DNA of 64,000 bases from Lachnospiraceae bacterium (lineage in GTDB: Bacteria > Bacillota > Clostridia > Lachnospirales > Lachnospiraceae), in the NCBI GenBank assembly GCA_029224965.1, contig JAQXVO010000033.1, positions 62,001 through 126,000 on the forward strand. Direction: 5' to 3'. The position numbers and the translations under genes were made by a program. Positions 37,913-47,346 of the stretch are shown piece by piece (position 1 is the stretch's first letter; every line of letters starts with the position of its first letter). The notes beneath the pieces are model-generated. The model was not told the DNA's origin, ran no database searches, and saw only the letters and a program-made list of their open reading frames with translations.

Positions 37913-39742
37913 CTACTTTCTCCCGGCCGGAGCCGTGAATCTGGTCTGTTTCAGTTTCTGAAGCAGATTCTTGTTCTCTATAATCCGATTAAACTTTGTC
38001 GGATCTCTTGGATCTATCCTCTTCTCTTCCTCCTGAATGGCCCGTTCCTTCAGACGGAAGACCGTCTCGCTCAGAGCCTTGGCCCAGTCATCCGGAGTCT
38101 CTAAAAGATTCTCTCCCGTATGGAAAATCCTTGCCACCTCGGCCTGCTCATCCTCCAGCTCATAATGGGTGATCAATGCCGCCGGATTGTATCCTTCTTC
38201 CAGGTTCCTGCCCTGATAGATATCCTCGGCCAGATCCCGATGAACTCCCTCGCTAAAGTCCGAAGGCTTGAGATAATTCCGGACCTGATCCAGAACATCC
38301 GGATATTCGGCCATCCAGGAAAGAAGCAGCCGCTCCGATTCCTGATAGCCCTCATCCTTAGACTGAAGCCGGGCCCGTCTTCTCTGGACCGGCAGAGGCG
38401 CGGGGCCGGCTTCCTCCGGCTCGGGGTCCGCACGGACGCCCTTTTTCACTTCCTCAGCCAGAAGCTTCAAGAAGCTCTCCCGGGGCATCTGATAGTCCCG
38501 GCAGAGGACATCGATATAATTGTTCCTCTCCATCTCCTCCGGGAAGGTCTCAATGACCCGGTCGGCCATGGCGACCTGGAAATCCGTCTTCTGCTGGGGA
38601 TCCTTCAGATCATAGTCACGCATCAGCATGCGGATCTCATAAAGGAAGGCATTCTCGGCCGTACCGATCCGCTTCTCGTATTCCTCCGGGCCCAGAGCCT
38701 TTAAGAATTCATCGGGATCCTTGTAGGGCCTCATGTTGATGACCCGGCAGGCAATGCCGGCCTTCCGGAAGAGGCGGATGGCCTTCAGGGCCGCATCCAC
38801 GCCGGCGCCGTCACTGTCGTAGGAAAGGAGGACCGGCTTTCGGTAATTTTTCAGAACTGCCACATTCTCATCCGTCAGAGCCGTGCCCAGTGATGCAACC
38901 GTATTGTCAAAGCCGCCCTGGTGCATGGAGATGACATCCATGTAGCCTTCGCAGAGGATAAATTCCTTTCTCCTCGAACCCCTGGCGATATGCATGCCGT
39001 AGAGGGTCTTTCTTTTATTGAAAATCTCGGTCTCCGGCGAGTTCAGATACTTTGGCGTATGCTCGCCCGGAGTCCCCATGACCCGTCCGCCGAAGGCAAT
39101 GACATGCCTTCTCGGGTCCATAATGGGAAATATAACCCGGTTCCAGAAGCGATCCTTGGGGCCGCGGTCGTCCCGGTAGGTAATAAGGCCGGAATCTTTC
39201 AAAAGGTCATCCTTATAGCCCTGCCCCCTCAGATACTGGTAGAGACCGTCGCTTCGGGTTCCGGAAAAGCCCAGACCGAATTTGGTCATGATCTCAGGGG
39301 TCAGCTTCCGTTCCTGAAAATACTTCAGGCCGACCTTCCCCTCTGGGGAATGGAGGAGGCGGTAGAAGTAGGTTGCCGCATCCTTATGGACGGCAAGAAG
39401 CTGGTCTCTTCTGGTCTGTCTGGCCTTTTCGTCCCGACTCATTTCTCTTTTCGGGAGCTCGACACCGGCCCGGTTGGCCAGCTCCTCGACCGCCTCAGGG
39501 AAGGACATATTCTCCTTCTCCATGAGGAAGGTAAAGACATTGCCGCCCTTGTGACAGCCGAAGCAGTAATACATGCCCTTGGACGGAGTCACGGAAAAGG
39601 ACGGTGTCTTTTCCGAATGGAAGGGACAGAGGCCGAAATAGGTAGACCCCCGCCGCTCCAGATGAACATACTGGCCGATCACATCGAGAATGTCATTCTT
39701 CTCCCTGACTTCTTCAATTATTTCATCCGAATATCTTGGCAT
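37913..39742 (-). CDS. dnaG: DNA primase DnaG
   Basis: DnaG makes RNA primers for replication. The 609-residue protein has the N-terminal CHC2 zinc domain (CPFHSEKTPSFSV ... YCFGCHKGG, residues 39-65), the TOPRIM core with CEGYMDVISMHQ and SYDSDGAGVDA near 265-315, and a C-terminal DnaB-interacting helical region. It lies between dgt and rpoD, the macromolecular synthesis arrangement usual in Clostridia. Confidence 0.97.
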   Translation of the reverse strand: MPRYSDEIIEEVREKNDILDVIGQYVHLERRGSTYFGLCPFHSEKTPSFSVTPSKGMYYCFGCHKGGNVFTFLMEKENMSFPEAVEELANRAGVELPKREMSRDEKARQTRRDQLLAVHKDAATYFYRLLHSPEGKVGLKYFQERKLTPEIMTKFGLGFSGTRSDGLYQYLRGQGYKDDLLKDSGLITYRDDRGPKDRFWNRVIFPIMDPRRHVIAFGGRVMGTPGEHTPKYLNSPETEIFNKRKTLYGMHIARGSRRKEFILCEGYMDVISMHQGGFDNTVASLGTALTDENVAVLKNYRKPVLLSYDSDGAGVDAALKAIRLFRKAGIACRVINMRPYKDPDEFLKALGPEEYEKRIGTAENAFLYEIRMLMRDYDLKDPQQKTDFQVAMADRVIETFPEEMERNNYIDVLCRDYQMPRESFLKLLAEEVKKGVRADPEPEEAGPAPLPVQRRRARLQSKDEGYQESERLLLSWMAEYPDVLDQVRNYLKPSDFSEGVHRDLAEDIYQGRNLEEGYNPAALITHYELEDEQAEVARIFHTGENLLETPDDWAKALSETVFRLKERAIQEEEKRIDPRDPTKFNRIIENKNLLQKLKQTRFTAPAGRK

Positions 39743-39762
39743 CTTTTATCTCTCTAAAACCA

Positions 39763-40791
39763 TTAAAAGCCATCGACCTGCCAGGCCTGAGGCATGAAGA
39801 GTTCGTTGAACTTGGTAACGGCATACTGATCCGTCATACCGGAAATATAGTCCGCGATCATCCGGTCCTTTTCAACCTCACCCTTCTGGTAGGACCGCAT
39901 GTATTTGGACGGAATCAGATCCGGCATCCTGTCTGCATTTTCCATATAGAAATCAAAGAGACCGTCCAGCATACGGCAGGCCTTGACCTCTTCTCCCTTG
40001 GCCACCGGATTGGTATAGACCTTTTTAAAGAGAAACTGACGAAGATCAACCAGAGCCTGATAGATTTCATCGGACATATGAATCTCCGGCTGGTCGTAGC
40101 TATTGACGATGACATCGTGAACCAGTGTGTTCAGACGGTCGTGGCCGTTTTTGCCCAGGGTTTTCCGGATTTCCCATGGAATCATATCCTCACTTAAAAT
40201 CTCCGCCCGGATGCTGTCATCGATATCCGCATTGACATAGGCGATCTTGTCTGCCAGACGGACGGCCTGTCCCTCCGGCGTATGGGGATGCAGCTCCAGC
40301 TCATGGTTTAGAATACCATCCCGGACCTCCCAGGTCAGATTCAGTCCCTGGCCGTCCTTTTCCAGCTTCTCGACGATCCGGACCGACTGCTCATTATGAC
40401 GGAAACCGTCTTTCAGTTTCCTGTTCAGGGTCCGCTCTCCGGCATGGCCGAAAGGAGTATGGCCCAGATCATGGCCTAAGGCGATGGCCTCGGTCAGGTC
40501 TTCATTTAACCGTAAGGCCTTGACGATGGTTCTTGCAATCTGTGATACTTCCAGGGTATGGGATAGGCGGGTCCGGTAATGGTCTCCCAGAGGTGTCAGA
40601 AAAACCTGGGTCTTGTTTTTCAGTCTTCGGAAGGACTTGCAGTGGAGAATCCGGTCCCGGTCTCTCTGAAAGAGAGGGCGGATGTCGCACTGGGGTTCTT
40701 CCCGGTCACGGCCCCTGGAATTCTGACTCAGAGTCGCATAAGGGCTTAGGGTTTCTGCCTGAATTGTTTCAATCTGTTCCCGAATGGTCAT
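39763..40791 (-). CDS. dgt: Deoxyguanosinetriphosphate triphosphohydrolase family protein (HD domain)
   Basis: This enzyme hydrolyses dGTP or other dNTPs, adjusting precursor pools. Of the HD metal-site residues, RTRLSHTLEVSQIA gives the first His, ALGHDLGHTPFGHAGE the HD pair, and KIAYVNADIDD the distal Asp. The N-terminal KSFRRLKNKTQVF motif is family-typical. The track start is 23 residues too early; ATG at 40791 (MTIREQIE) has GGAGGAGG seven bases upstream. At 342 residues it matches the dgt-like proteins found before dnaG. Confidence 0.93.
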   Translation of the reverse strand: MTIREQIETIQAETLSPYATLSQNSRGRDREEPQCDIRPLFQRDRDRILHCKSFRRLKNKTQVFLTPLGDHYRTRLSHTLEVSQIARTIVKALRLNEDLTEAIALGHDLGHTPFGHAGERTLNRKLKDGFRHNEQSVRIVEKLEKDGQGLNLTWEVRDGILNHELELHPHTPEGQAVRLADKIAYVNADIDDSIRAEILSEDMIPWEIRKTLGKNGHDRLNTLVHDVIVNSYDQPEIHMSDEIYQALVDLRQFLFKKVYTNPVAKGEEVKACRMLDGLFDFYMENADRMPDLIPSKYMRSYQKGEVEKDRMIADYISGMTDQYAVTKFNELFMPQAWQVDGF

Positions 40792-41025
40792 AGTGAAACC
40801 TCCTCCCCGGTGTCTGAATCCGATCATGCGATGACTGCCAAAGCCCGGCCGATGAGACAAAGCTTTGTAAAAAGATCATCGATGAAACCCGATCTGTCAC
40901 AATTAATAAATTCCGTGCACACTTCAAAAATCCTTTTTTCTATATAAAATATTTTGAGAATTGTTGTTTTTATTTCTGTACAAAATTTACCCTTCTCAAA
41001 TTTCTGTCAGGACTTGCTTTTCTTA

Positions 41026-41034
41026 TGGTAGAAT
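41026..41034 (+). promoter_or_regulatory. Extended -10 promoter for trpS
   Basis: TGGTAGAAT (extended -10 TG-N-TAGAAT) lies about 40 bases before the TTG start; a CTGTCA 19 bases upstream may act as a weak -35. The leader of about 35 bases is too short for a T-box. Confidence 0.55.
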
Positions 41035-41074
41035 AGAACAGATTATAAAAATATACTTTACAGGGAGGTTAGCC

Positions 41075-42178
41075 TTGGCTGAATCAAAGCAGAAAATTAT
41101 TCTGACCGGTGATCGTCCGACCGGCAGGCTTCATTTAGGACATTATGTCGGATCCCTCCGGCGGAGAGTAGAACTCCAGAATTCCGGAGAATACGACAAG
41201 ATCTATATTCTCGTAGCCGATGATCAGGCTCTGACCGACAACGCAGACAACCCGGACAAGATCCGCGACAATATGATCCAGGTTGCTCTGGATTATCTTT
41301 CCGTCGGCATCGATCCGGAAATTTCCAACATCTGTGTTCAGTCACAGATCCCGGCTCTTCATGCCCTGACTTTCTATTATATGAATCTGGTTACGACCGC
41401 ACGTCTGTCCCGAAACCCTACCGTCAAGGCCGAGATGGCTCAGAAGGGCTTCGACCAGGAAGGACTTCCGGCAGGCTTCTTTACCTATCCGGTTTCCCAG
41501 ACCGCTGATATCACAGCCTTCAAGGCAACCACCGTTCCGGCCGGTGAAGACCAGGAGCCCATGCTGGAGCAGGCCAGAGAGATCGTCCGGAAATTTAATC
41601 AGACCTACGGCGACGTCCTGGTAGAGCCTCAGATTCTCCTTCCCGATGTCAAGGCCCAGCTCCGTCTGCCCGGCATTGACGGCCAGGCCAAGATGAGCAA
41701 GTCTCTCGGCAACTGCATCTATCTGTCCGATACCCCTGCAGAAGTTAAGGAAAAGATCATGAAGCGGACCTATACCGATCCGACCCATCTGAAGATCGAG
41801 GATCCGGGCCATGTCGAGGGCAATATCGTATTTACCTATCTCGATGCCTTCGCAAACGACGACATGTTCGCTGAATATCTGCCGGACTACAAGAATCTCG
41901 ATGAAATGAAAGAGCACTATCAGAGAGGCGGCCTCGGCGACGTGAAGTGCAAGAAGTTCCTGATCAAGGTCCTCGAGGAGACCCTCTCTCCCATCCGCGC
42001 CCGCCGTGCCGAATGGGCAAAGCGGATCCCCGATGTCTATGATATTTTAAAGACCGGTACCGAACGCGCCGTTGAGGAAACCAACAAGACTCTGGAAGAA
42101 GTCCGTTCCGCTATGCGGATCGATTATTTCAAGGACGGCTCCATCATCGACCAGTGGGAGAAGATCATTAACGGATAA
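41075..42178 (+). CDS. trpS: Tryptophanyl-tRNA synthetase
   Basis: TrpS charges tRNA-Trp. The class I signatures are [13 protein letters not shown] (HIGH-type) and [11 protein letters not shown] (KMSKS). The track start (40961) adds 38 residues of AT-rich leader; a TTG at 41075 with GGGAGG six bases upstream gives [17 protein letters not shown], the normal N-terminus, and 367 residues. Codons GTC and CTC and so on fit the genome average. It is divergent from dgt. Confidence 0.96.
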   Translation: MAESKQKIILTGDRPTGRLHLGHYVGSLRRRVELQNSGEYDKIYILVADDQALTDNADNPDKIRDNMIQVALDYLSVGIDPEISNICVQSQIPALHALTFYYMNLVTTARLSRNPTVKAEMAQKGFDQEGLPAGFFTYPVSQTADITAFKATTVPAGEDQEPMLEQAREIVRKFNQTYGDVLVEPQILLPDVKAQLRLPGIDGQAKMSKSLGNCIYLSDTPAEVKEKIMKRTYTDPTHLKIEDPGHVEGNIVFTYLDAFANDDMFAEYLPDYKNLDEMKEHYQRGGLGDVKCKKFLIKVLEETLSPIRARRAEWAKRIPDVYDILKTGTERAVEETNKTLEEVRSAMRIDYFKDGSIIDQWEKIING

Positions 42179-42293
42179 GATTCCGTAAAGAGACGGAATT
42201 CCATTAAGAAAGGAATCCTGTCCGGACAGATAATCCCCGGTCTGAATTCCATAATTCCAATAGTTTTTCTGAAAGTTTTAAGTTCTGCCATCT

Positions 42294-42860
42294 ATGAAAA
42301 AGAAAGACGAAACGAAAATCCAAAACAAAAAGCCCCAAAAGCCCCTTTCCCGGTGTGCGAAAATCGTGATCCTTGTCATTATCGCCGCCATTGCGGCTAT
42401 CCTTCTTGCAGGCATTCTCTTTATCCACCAGAAAACCGGCGGCAATCTGGAACTGGTCGGAAAGAAGCTGGATGTCAGGGAATCCGCCCTTTTCAAGGAC
42501 GTTGATACAAGTAAGATCACCAAAGCCGAAATCTATATGAATGCCGGCACCCTGAAGGGCAAAACCATCACCCTGACCAAAGAGGATCAGGCCGATGAGC
42601 TGAAAAAGCTGGAAAAGACCTTCTTCCGCTCCCGCAACCGTTACGGGACAGCGGATTCCACCAGTCTGAAGAAGAATGACTACGAATATCGGGTTACATT
42701 TACCGCAGGAGATACAACGGTCAATATCTGGTACTATAATACCTACATCCTCCGCATTCGGGGGGGCTACTACTATCAGACTCCTGCCGTCAATAATGAC
42801 GATCTGAACGATATCCTGGACCGCTATTACGCCAAGGATCACTACAGTTACTTCCCTTAA
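42294..42860 (+). CDS. Membrane-anchored hypothetical protein
   Basis: This is a 188-residue protein I do not recognise. The basic N-terminus (MKKKDETKIQNKKPQK) is followed by one strong hydrophobic segment (residues 23-45), then an extracellular domain of about 140 residues with many Tyr and Thr near the end (RVTFTAGDTTVNIWYYNTYI, GGYYYQTPA). One membrane anchor with the rest outside is most likely. The Shine-Dalgarno sequence is weak. It lies between trpS and the terminator at 42932 and is probably its own unit. Confidence 0.65.
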   Translation: MKKKDETKIQNKKPQKPLSRCAKIVILVIIAAIAAILLAGILFIHQKTGGNLELVGKKLDVRESALFKDVDTSKITKAEIYMNAGTLKGKTITLTKEDQADELKKLEKTFFRSRNRYGTADSTSLKKNDYEYRVTFTAGDTTVNIWYYNTYILRIRGGYYYQTPAVNNDDLNDILDRYYAKDHYSYFP

Positions 42861-42931
42861 CGAATTTTTCCTATAAGAATCGATCCGGATATCAATACAG
42901 ATTCACCTGTCAAAACAAAAGCTGTAAAAGC

Positions 42932-42975
42932 AAAAAGGCCCGGCCAGGATTCTTCCTGTCAGCCGGACCTTTTCT
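42932..42975 (+). terminator. Rho-independent terminator
   Basis: AAGGCCCGGC and GCCGGACCTT pair with one mismatch around a 17-base loop, followed by TTCTT. It closes the 42294-42860 gene. Confidence 0.7.
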
Positions 42976-43005
42976 TGTAAAATTTCCATAAGAGAAATAT
43001 AGACC

Positions 43006-44100
43006 ATGACGATCAATATCCCCCGCTACCGTTTTGAACAGCTTCAGAAGTCGCTCCCGGGCCTTCAGCCGGACATGCCGGAAGGCTTTTTCCGCCTGGC
43101 CATGCTTCTGACCGATGACCTCTTCGAGCCGGTCCACCAGGAGAAAAGCCGGGATTACCGGCTGATCTACCAGATGAATGATGCCGTGGAGAGCTTTCTG
43201 ATCTTTAAGGACTGCCATTCCAGCGGAAATCTGGACCCCTCCTGGGAAGGACCCCTGGAGGCCAGTCTTGAGAAACGTGTCGAAGAAAAGAAAGAAGACA
43301 GCGCTCCAGATCGGGCCTTTCATCAGGAAGCTGCCAAAGATACGGATGTCAGGACCGGGAATCATACAGACTATGTCCTCATCCTCCGCCAGGGGCCGAC
43401 CCCCTATCTCCTCTTCTTTTCCGACATTGAGATTGAGGACCACTACTATAACTACTGCAGGGTCGGTCACAACTGGGTCCAGGGCCAGGCCCGCATCCGG
43501 AACCTGTCCTGCCACATCTGGAATCTCTGGGACAAATACACCTATATGGGCTCCGGTGCCTGCTCGCCCCTGGAACAGCGCCTGGTCCTCCTCAACCATT
43601 TCCCGCCTCTGAACTACACCTGCTATTCCTATCTGCCTGAGGAATACATCATTCCCTTCGAGGGAGCCTGGAAGGTCGATTCCGATGCCGTCCGGATTCT
43701 TCGCGAGTACATCAGAAAGGCCGGGGATTACAGGCTTGGCCTCGCTCTATCTTTCCTGGAGTGGATTCCAAGCAGAAGAAATATAAGGCGTTTCGCCCGT
43801 CTCCTCCAGAAGCCGGCGCATCAGCCTCTTCTCGATCTGATCTGGGAGGACCTGGATCGGGCCGGATCCGCCTACCCCGACCGGGTCTATGATGAAAAAA
43901 GAGAAGAAAACCACGAAACTCTCCGGGAAAGGGCCGAAAAAAGAAAGGCCCTTCTGGAAAACCAGGGCAAGCGCGTTGTCCTGCTCCAGGAAGAGCCTTT
44001 TCTCTATGATGAATCCGATGAATTGACCTACAAGGTCCTGCTCTTGATTCAGGTTCAGGAGGGCGGACGGGTGGATACCCGGGTGGAAACTTTTCAATAA
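43006..44100 (+). CDS. Hypothetical protein (possibly DUF3878 family)
   Basis: This is a 364-residue soluble protein of unknown function. It starts MTINIPRYRFEQLQKSLPG and is rich in aromatic residues and Pro, with no signal peptide or membrane segment. An aromatic-rich core, IEDHYYNYCRVGHNWVQGQARIR, is followed by NLWDKYTYMGS, with conserved-looking His, Cys and Trp. A Glu/Lys-rich middle (SLEKRVEEKKEDSAPD) is probably a loop. I recall a similar layout in Clostridia DUF3878 proteins but cannot confirm it. Convergent with the metI gene across a bidirectional terminator. Confidence 0.6.
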   Translation: MTINIPRYRFEQLQKSLPGLQPDMPEGFFRLAMLLTDDLFEPVHQEKSRDYRLIYQMNDAVESFLIFKDCHSSGNLDPSWEGPLEASLEKRVEEKKEDSAPDRAFHQEAAKDTDVRTGNHTDYVLILRQGPTPYLLFFSDIEIEDHYYNYCRVGHNWVQGQARIRNLSCHIWNLWDKYTYMGSGACSPLEQRLVLLNHFPPLNYTCYSYLPEEYIIPFEGAWKVDSDAVRILREYIRKAGDYRLGLALSFLEWIPSRRNIRRFARLLQKPAHQPLLDLIWEDLDRAGSAYPDRVYDEKREENHETLRERAEKRKALLENQGKRVVLLQEEPFLYDESDELTYKVLLLIQVQEGGRVDTRVETFQ

Positions 44101-44113
44101 GACCCGGATAAAC

Positions 44114-44169
44114 AAAAAAAGATCTCCATTTCCAGTCAGAATTCTGATTGTGAAATGAAGATCTTTTTT
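44114..44169. terminator. Bidirectional terminator between the 43006 gene and metI
   Basis: AAAAAAGATCT and AGATCTTTTTT pair, continuing through ATTTC/GAAAT and an inner near-palindrome (CAGTCAGAATTCTGATTG). T and A runs at both ends allow termination on both strands. Confidence 0.85.
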
Positions 44170-44183
44170 AGTCAGATTTGGAA

Positions 44184-44885
44184 TTACTGGTTTTTCAGTC
44201 TCTTGTCCAGCTTCACCGCAAGGTGGGTCCCGATGGACTGGAAGACCTGAACCATGACGATCAGAAGGATCACCGCACAGATCATGATCAGATACTTGTA
44301 GCGGTAGTAGCCGTAGTTGATGGCAATCTTACCTAGTCCGCCTCCGCCGATGACACCGCTCATGGCTGTATAGCCGAGGATGGTGGTGATGGCGATGGTG
44401 AAGTTCGAGATCAGGGATGGTACGCTCTCCGGAATCAGCACCTTGGTGATGATCTGAAAAGGCGTTGCGCCCATGCTCTGGGCTGCTTCGATGACATTGG
44501 GATTGACCTCTCTCAGGCTGGATTCAACCAGACGGGAAACGAAGGGGAAGGAAGCAATGACCAGAGGAATGATCGAAGGCGCAGTTCCGACAACGGTTCC
44601 CATAATCAGTCTGGTCAGAGGCATGACCACGATCATGAGGATCAGGAAAGGCACCGAACGAAGCAGGTTGATTAAGATATTTAAGAAAGACATGAGACCC
44701 TTGGGAAGAGGTGCAATGCCCTTCTTCTCACCGACGACCAGGAGAACTCCTAAGGGAAGGCCGATCAGGATGGCAAAGAAGGTCGAAAGGACGGTCGCAT
44801 ATAAAGTTTCCCAAGTTGCCTGAAGGAATTCCGTTGAAAGGATCTCCCAGGTCTCATGCAAGGATTCTGCTGAAAAAATGTCCAT
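44184..44885 (-). CDS. metI: Methionine ABC transporter permease
   Basis: This is the membrane subunit of a MetNIQ-type importer. The 233-residue protein has five hydrophobic segments and the EAA-type cytoplasmic loop RLVESSLREVNPNVIEAAQSMGATPFQIITKVLIPE, which contacts the ATPase. The AMSGVIGGGGLGKIAINYGY region is typical of methionine permeases. It is directly adjacent to metN (one base apart). Confidence 0.93.
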   Translation of the reverse strand: MDIFSAESLHETWEILSTEFLQATWETLYATVLSTFFAILIGLPLGVLLVVGEKKGIAPLPKGLMSFLNILINLLRSVPFLILMIVVMPLTRLIMGTVVGTAPSIIPLVIASFPFVSRLVESSLREVNPNVIEAAQSMGATPFQIITKVLIPESVPSLISNFTIAITTILGYTAMSGVIGGGGLGKIAINYGYYRYKYLIMICAVILLIVMVQVFQSIGTHLAVKLDKRLKNQ

Positions 44886-45884
44886 TTACTCCACCTCCTC
44901 GACTTCAATATCCTTGGTCTTTCGGATATAGGCGATTGCACGATCTACGGTTTCTTTATCATCATCAATTCCAAGAATCATGGTTCCGTAAGCCTTCTTT
45001 CCAATACTTCTTGTCGAAGCGAAAAGAATGCTGGCCAGGATTCCCTCTTCCTCTGCCATCTGGGCGATCAGAGGCTTGCTGGTCGCATAGGCTCCGTTAT
45101 AGACGACGCGGATCTTATGCATGGTCTTCGGGAACTCGGCATCCTGGAAGCCGTCCGGATAAACCAGACGCTTTGCGGCATCAGACTTGGGCTGGGAGAA
45201 GACATCGGTGACATTTCCCTCTTCTACCACGGAGCCATGGTCCAGGATGGCCACCCGGTTGCAGATCTCTTCGACCACGTTCATCTGGTGAGTGATAATG
45301 ATCACGGTCAGACCCATCTTGTCATGAATGTCCCGGATCAGTTCCAGGATGGCATGGGTGGTCTTGGGATCCAGAGCCGAGGTTGCCTCGTCGCAGAGGA
45401 GAACCTGGGGATTGGTGGCCAGGGCTCTTGCGATGGCGATCCGCTGCTGCTGTCCGCCGGAAAGCTGGGCAGGGTATACATTTGCCTTATCGGGCAGGCC
45501 GACAAGCTCCAGAAGCTCCTTGGCCTTCTTCTCGGCCTCTGCCTTGGGCCTTCCTGCAAGCTCCAGGGGGAAGCAGATGTTCTTCAGGCAGGTTCTCTGC
45601 ATGAGAAGGTTGAAGCTCTGGAAAATCATGGTGATATTTCTCCGCTTCTCGCGAAGCTCTGCCGGGGAAAGCTTGGTCATATCCACGCCGTCGACCAGGA
45701 CTGCGCCGCTGGTCGGGCTCTCCAGCATATTGATACAGCGGACCAGGGTGGATTTGCCGGCGCCGCTCATGCCGATGATGCCGTAGATATCACCGTCATT
45801 CACGGTCAGGCAGATGTCCTTTAAGGCATCGACGTCCCCGTCCTTTGTTGTAAAGGTTTTATTCAGATGATCTAACTGAATCAT
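44886..45884 (-). CDS. metN: Methionine ABC transporter ATP-binding protein
   Basis: This is the ATPase for D/L-methionine uptake. Walker A is GMSGAGKST near 38, the Q-loop is FQSFNLL, the signature LSGGQQQRIAIARAL and Walker B VLLCDEATSALD near 165. The C-terminal 75 residues (PLIAQMAEEEGILASILFASTR and on) form the NIL ligand-sensing domain, through which intracellular methionine inhibits transport. At 332 residues it is full length. It is followed at once by metI. Confidence 0.95.
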   Translation of the reverse strand: MIQLDHLNKTFTTKDGDVDALKDICLTVNDGDIYGIIGMSGAGKSTLVRCINMLESPTSGAVLVDGVDMTKLSPAELREKRRNITMIFQSFNLLMQRTCLKNICFPLELAGRPKAEAEKKAKELLELVGLPDKANVYPAQLSGGQQQRIAIARALATNPQVLLCDEATSALDPKTTHAILELIRDIHDKMGLTVIIITHQMNVVEEICNRVAILDHGSVVEEGNVTDVFSQPKSDAAKRLVYPDGFQDAEFPKTMHKIRVVYNGAYATSKPLIAQMAEEEGILASILFASTRSIGKKAYGTMILGIDDDKETVDRAIAYIRKTKDIEVEEVE

Positions 45885-46228
45885 AAATTACTCCTGACTA
45901 CTGTCATGATTCGGGCAAATCATGGCCTGCGCAGACTCTGACGGGTTAAGCCCTTTCTTTCATAGAATCTGCTATTTCTAGAGTTGATACACATCTTCAA
46001 TATTTTACTCTATTCTTCTTTTTCCTTCCATGCTTTTTCCATAAAAAGGGCCGCAAACAGAACTTTCTGAATTTCCTGCAGAAATGCTTCTGTTTGCGGC
46101 GCCTGAGTCATTTTATGGAGAATGGAATCCGTCCTGAATCTTCACCTCTGAATTCTTCATTCCAAAGCCTTCATTTCTGATTCTTCATTCGGGATTCCTC
46201 ATGAATGAACCTTGAATGGAATCTTGAA
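45885..46228. other. metQ-metN intergenic region
   Basis: About 345 bases without a gene. It holds the strong hairpin at 46043-46100 and several near-repeats of GAATTCTTCATTC-like sequence (46131-46215) whose meaning is unclear. No riboswitch consensus was recognised. Confidence 0.6.
46043..46100 (-). terminator. Terminator hairpin between metQ and metN
   Basis: GCCGCAAACAGAA and TTCTGTTTGCGGC form a perfect 13-bp stem with an inner TTTCTG/CAGAAA stem. On the minus strand CCTTTTT follows. It probably ends most metQ transcripts before metN, or is an attenuator. Confidence 0.8.
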
Positions 46229-47074
46229 TCACTTCTTCAGATCATCCAGAGAATCTGACTTGCCGCCATAGATTCCCATAGGCTCAACGTGGATGGTAGC
46301 AACGGACACAACGTTGGTGCCGTTTTCCTTGTTGAAGTCATCCAGATAAGGCTGATGCTGGAAGTAGTTGGCGTAGATCTCACCGGAATCAACAACCTTG
46401 TTGGGCTGTACGTAATCGGTGAATTCCTTTACTTCAAGGGTAATATCCTTTTCTGCCAGGATCTTGGCTGCTTCCTTCAAAATCTCTGCGTGGGGAGTCG
46501 GAGAAGCTGCAACGGTGATGGTAGTTCCCTTCAGGCTGTCATAATCAACAGAATCATCATAGCCGTTTCCGGGATGATCAACAGTAGAAACGATGGCGCC
46601 GTCATACTGCTTGTCGATGAAGTCCTTGACCTGCTGGCTTTCCAGAGCTGCAACCAGTGCCTTGGTCTCAGGCTTCTCTTCGTTGCCCTTCTTTACGGCA
46701 ATGACATTGCCGTATGCGGAAGAAGAACCTTCCTGAGCCAGTGCATCCTTGGGATTCAGCTTGGCATCCAGAGCGTAGTTGGAATTGATGACTGCATAGT
46801 TGACATCCTTTAATACGTTGGGAACCTGAGCAGCTTCAACTTCCTTGAAGTCTACATTGTAGGGATTCTCTTTGATGTCCTTGATGGTAGCAGTGATTCC
46901 TGCATCCTTCTTCAACTTGATGATTCCCTGATCCTGGAGGAGAAGCAGTGCTCTGGCCTCGTTGGTCGTATCATTGGGAACTGCGATGGTAACCTTTTTG
47001 CTGCTGCCGCAGCCTGCAAGTAGGCCGATCGATGCGACTGCTGTAAGAAGCAGTGCTAAAACTCTCTTTTTCAT
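46229..47074 (-). CDS. metQ: Methionine ABC transporter substrate-binding lipoprotein (NlpA family)
   Basis: This is the extracytoplasmic methionine-binding protein. The signal peptide ends in a lipobox (LLAGCGSSKKVTIAV, Cys 22), so it should be a lipoprotein. The NlpA-type fold is marked by NVLKDVNYAVINSNYALDAKL and by TITVAASPTPHAEILKEAAKIL. At 281 residues it is normal. It lies about 345 bases upstream of metN, beyond a terminator, so it may be produced in excess over the membrane components. Confidence 0.94.
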   Translation of the reverse strand: MKKRVLALLLTAVASIGLLAGCGSSKKVTIAVPNDTTNEARALLLLQDQGIIKLKKDAGITATIKDIKENPYNVDFKEVEAAQVPNVLKDVNYAVINSNYALDAKLNPKDALAQEGSSSAYGNVIAVKKGNEEKPETKALVAALESQQVKDFIDKQYDGAIVSTVDHPGNGYDDSVDYDSLKGTTITVAASPTPHAEILKEAAKILAEKDITLEVKEFTDYVQPNKVVDSGEIYANYFQHQPYLDDFNKENGTNVVSVATIHVEPMGIYGGKSDSLDDLKK

Positions 47075-47155
47075 AAATAATCCTCACTTTCTTTACGGAT
47101 TCTCATCCGTCTCTCCATACGTTGAATAATTTATCATCTCTGATTGACAAGTCAT

Positions 47156-47184
47156 ATCCTACCTGTTTTACAGGAGTATGTAAA
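47156..47184 (-). promoter_or_regulatory. Candidate metQ promoter with an overlapping palindrome
   Basis: On the minus strand TTTACA, 17 bases, TAGGAT (-35 at 47179-47184). Inside the spacer is a perfect palindrome, CCTGTTTTACAGG, that could be an operator. A competing TTGTCA lies a few bases downstream. Confidence 0.5.
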
Positions 47185-47243
47185 ATATATATGATTTATT
47201 CCTGGATATAGTCTGTTCCTATAGCAAAAATGATTGATAACAA

Positions 47244-47297
47244 ATAAAGACCGACCGGAAAGCGGACTTTCTTTTGCTTATCCGCTTTCGGGCCGGT
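47244..47297 (-). terminator. Terminator of the 47347 transcription unit
   Basis: On the minus strand ACCGGCCCGAAAGCGGA and TCCGCTTTCCGGTCGGT pair at 15 of 17 positions and are followed by CTTTATTT. It separates metQ from the MoxR/VWA unit upstream. Confidence 0.75.
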
Positions 47298-47346
47298 ATT
47301 TCTCAGAACAGAAATTGGTCTGCTTTCAGGTATTTACCTTCTGATT

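Noticed and set aside
40961-41074. T-box leader before trpS
   Set aside because: The predicted transcript start leaves only about 35 bases before the start codon and no T-box core sequence is seen.
47075-47240. S-box (SAM) riboswitch before metQ
   Set aside because: The conserved S-box core is not present; only a promoter with a spacer palindrome is seen.
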